Part shown: positions 58,787 through 60,394 of the stretch, piece after piece
Layout: each line of letters begins with the position of its first letter
Position numbering within the stretch: the stretch's first letter is position 1
From: Terriglobia bacterium
GTDB lineage: Bacteria > Acidobacteriota > Terriglobia > Terriglobales > Acidobacteriaceae
Direction: 5' to 3'
Assembly (NCBI GenBank): GCA_020073395.1
Contig: JAIQFF010000030.1
Location: forward strand, 1-60,394
DNA: 60,394 nucleotides
The notes under the pieces: model-generated
What the model was told of the DNA's origin: nothing
What the model saw: the letters and a program-made list of their open reading frames with translations, nothing else
Database searches by the model: none
Program-made: the position numbers and the translations under genes

Positions 58787-60394
58787 ATGCCTGGACACGA
58801 GATCGCGCACTATCAGATCCTGGCGAAGCTCGGGGCAGGGGGCATGGGAGTGGTTTACTTGGCGCAAGATGTCCGTCTGGGGCGCCCAGTCGCTCTCAAG
58901 GTCCTGCCCACGGAGTTCGCTCGGGACGAGGACAGGGTCGCGCGCTTCGAACGAGAGGCGCGTGCAGTGGCCGCACTGAGTCACCCCGCGATTGCCGTTC
59001 TGTACGAAATCGGTGAGGCTGACGCCGTTCGGTATCTGGCCATGGAATATGTGGAGGGCAGGAGCCTGCAGGAAGAACTTGCGGCTGGGCCGTTATCCGT
59101 GGACCGTCTGCTCGACTACACCACCCAGATCGCGGACGCGCTGGAGCACGCTCATCGTCGAGGCATTCTTCACCGCGATATCAAGCCCGCGAACATCATG
59201 GTTACTCCCGACGGGCGCGTGAAATTGCTCGACTTCGGGCTGGCCAAGGTTCTGGAAGGCAAGGACGAAACCCGCTCAGCAGTGACCGCTCCGGGGACAT
59301 GGATGGGCACCCTGCACTACTGTGCCCCGGAGGTGTTGCGCGGCCATGAAGCTGATCGTCGCAGTGACCTGTACAGCCTGGGCGTCGTGCTTTACCAGAT
59401 GGCGTGTGGCCGGTTGCCGTTCGAGGGCCTCGACGGGCATTCGTTGGTCAGCGCGATCCTGAGCGGGCAGGCACGGCCGGCAAAAAACAGCAATCCGCTG
59501 ATCGGCGTCGGTCTCGACCGCTTCGTCATGGGACTCCTCGCCGCTGATCCGGATCGGCGCCCGCAGAGCGCGGCTGATCTTTCCAGAACTCTGCGCGACG
59601 TTGCCGGCGGTGCGACTCCCCAACCAGGCGTAGCGCTAGCAGCGCCGGTGCTGGCGGTTCTGAACTTCCAAAACATAACCGATGATCGTGGCGCAGACTG
59701 GCTGGGCACTGGCCTGGCTGAAACCCTCACTACTGACCTGAAAAGGCTCAAGCTGGTGAGGGTGGTCAATCGCGCGCGGGTACAGGAAGCGGCGCGCCGC
59801 CATCACTTTCCGGATGCGGGACATTCACAACTGATCGAGCTAGGCAAAGAGCTGGATGCACGTTGGCTCGTGCTGGGCAGCTATCAGCGCGCGGGAGAAC
59901 GGCTCCGTATCCTGCCCCGCGTCATAGAAGTAGCCACTGGCGATGAGGTTGCCACGGCAAAGATCGACGGCAGCTGGGAAGAGGTATTTGCGTTGCAGGA
60001 CCGTGTGGTCACGGACGTGATGGCTGCGCTCGAGGTGAAGGTGGACAGCAGTGCGATGGAGCGAATCGCGCCACCGGAAACGCTACACCTGGAAGCCTAC
60101 GAAGAATACGCGCAGGGCCGCCAGCAGTTTCACGCCATCGGAAAGGAATCGCTGGAGCGTGCCCGCCAACACCTGGAGCGTGCGGTCGCGCTTGATCCGA
60201 ACTATGCGTTGGCCTATGCCGCCCTGGGGGCGACACATGCCATGCGTTACATTCACCGCACCGATCCGGCAGACCTCGACTACGCGGCTCGCTATTCTGA
60301 GCGCGCCATCGAACTTGATCACGAAATCGGTGAACCTTACACCTGGCTGAGTTATGCGTACATGCGTCAAGGAAAAATCGAGCAATCCCTGCGT
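58787..60394 (+). CDS. Serine/threonine protein kinase with TolB-N-like and TPR region, cut by window edge
   Basis: The frame starts MPGHEIAHYQILAKLGAGGMGVVYLAQD at 58787 and is open to the right edge (about 536 residues visible). Kinase motifs: GAGGMGVVY (16-24), Lys38, HRDIKPAN (129-136), DFG (149-151), GTLHYCAPEVLRG. Unlike the kinase at 19627 there is no membrane helix: a short linker (GGATPQPGVALAAP) leads directly to VLAVLNFQNITDDRGADWLGTGLAETLTTDLKRL, a TolB-N-like fold, and then TPRs (LERAVALDPNYALAYAALGATHAM). So it should be cytosolic. Signal and substrate are unknown. Confidence 0.9.
   Translation, partial: MPGHEIAHYQILAKLGAGGMGVVYLAQDVRLGRPVALKVLPTEFARDEDRVARFEREARAVAALSHPAIAVLYEIGEADAVRYLAMEYVEGRSLQEELAAGPLSVDRLLDYTTQIADALEHAHRRGILHRDIKPANIMVTPDGRVKLLDFGLAKVLEGKDETRSAVTAPGTWMGTLHYCAPEVLRGHEADRRSDLYSLGVVLYQMACGRLPFEGLDGHSLVSAILSGQARPAKNSNPLIGVGLDRFVMGLLAADPDRRPQSAADLSRTLRDVAGGATPQPGVALAAPVLAVLNFQNITDDRGADWLGTGLAETLTTDLKRLKLVRVVNRARVQEAARRHHFPDAGHSQLIELGKELDARWLVLGSYQRAGERLRILPRVIEVATGDEVATAKIDGSWEEVFALQDRVVTDVMAALEVKVDSSAMERIAPPETLHLEAYEEYAQGRQQFHAIGKESLERARQHLERAVALDPNYALAYAALGATHAMRYIHRTDPADLDYAARYSERAIELDHEIGEPYTWLSYAYMRQGKIEQSLR

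Overview
The window reads as a chromosomal segment of a GC-rich Acidobacteriota (Terriglobia/Koribacter-like) genome. This placement is inferred from gene content: TPR-linked serine/threonine kinases, carboxypeptidase-regulatory-like secreted proteins, split DsbD genes, PilX-type minor pilins, exported DinB-like and ComEA-like proteins. No taxonomic search was run.

Region 1 (1-14645, minus strand) is translation machinery. It reads, in transcription order, tRNA-Thr(TGT), tRNA-Tyr(GTA), a small membrane protein, tRNA-Thr(GGT), a broken membrane-protein ORF, tRNA-Gly(TCC), a 112-aa unknown, tuf, rpsJ, rplC, rplD, rplW, rplB, rpsS, rplV, rpsC, rplP, rpmC, rpsQ, rplN, rplX, rplE, rpsN, rpsH, rplF, rplR, rpsE, rpmD, rplO and secY (cut by the window edge). 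It resembles the enterobacterial thrU-tyrU-glyT-thrT-tufB locus joined directly to the S10-spc cluster, without rpsL, rpsG or fusA. Most spacers in this block are built of degenerate 7-nt repeats, often as two inverted arms. This is the most striking non-coding signal in the window.

Region 2 (14.7-31 kb) is accessory. It holds a small CxxC/HxC protein, two coupled secreted carboxypeptidase-regulatory-like proteins, a cupin, a membrane-anchored kinase with TPRs, and a three-gene DsbD split (ccdA, a TlpA-like thioredoxin and a DsbD-alpha-like protein). It also holds a possible regulatory locus: a 41-aa secreted peptide, two membrane proteins and two XRE regulators with degenerate S24-like domains. 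The space between the peptide gene and one regulator carries two copies of the palindrome GTCGGT-NN-ACCGAC.

Region 3 (31-36.6 kb) is a minor-pilin operon (fimT-, pilV-, pilW- and a very large pilX-like gene) with a promoter and a terminator.

Region 4 (36.6-60.4 kb) is mixed metabolism: an AroD-AroE fusion, pgsA, a truncated AMMECR1 gene, YidB, ComEA with a lysine-rich exported partner, glutamate dehydrogenase, an FMO-like flavoprotein with a TPR-LuxR regulator, an MBL hydrolase, cytochrome P450, trpE, aconitase, an orphan OppF-like ATPase, a DinB-like protein, VapBC, an Fpg/Nei glycosylase and a second, partial kinase.

The accessory part is studded with two dispersed intergenic elements. 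Class A has the core TCGGACA-C/A-TC-nTGTCCGA and hexamer-period tails. Class B is about 110-155 bp, typically running from CCCACGTAGG to CCTACGTGGG. Some copies reach into coding sequence: one supplies the stop codon of the aroDE fusion, and another lies inside the annotated N-terminus of a secreted protein.
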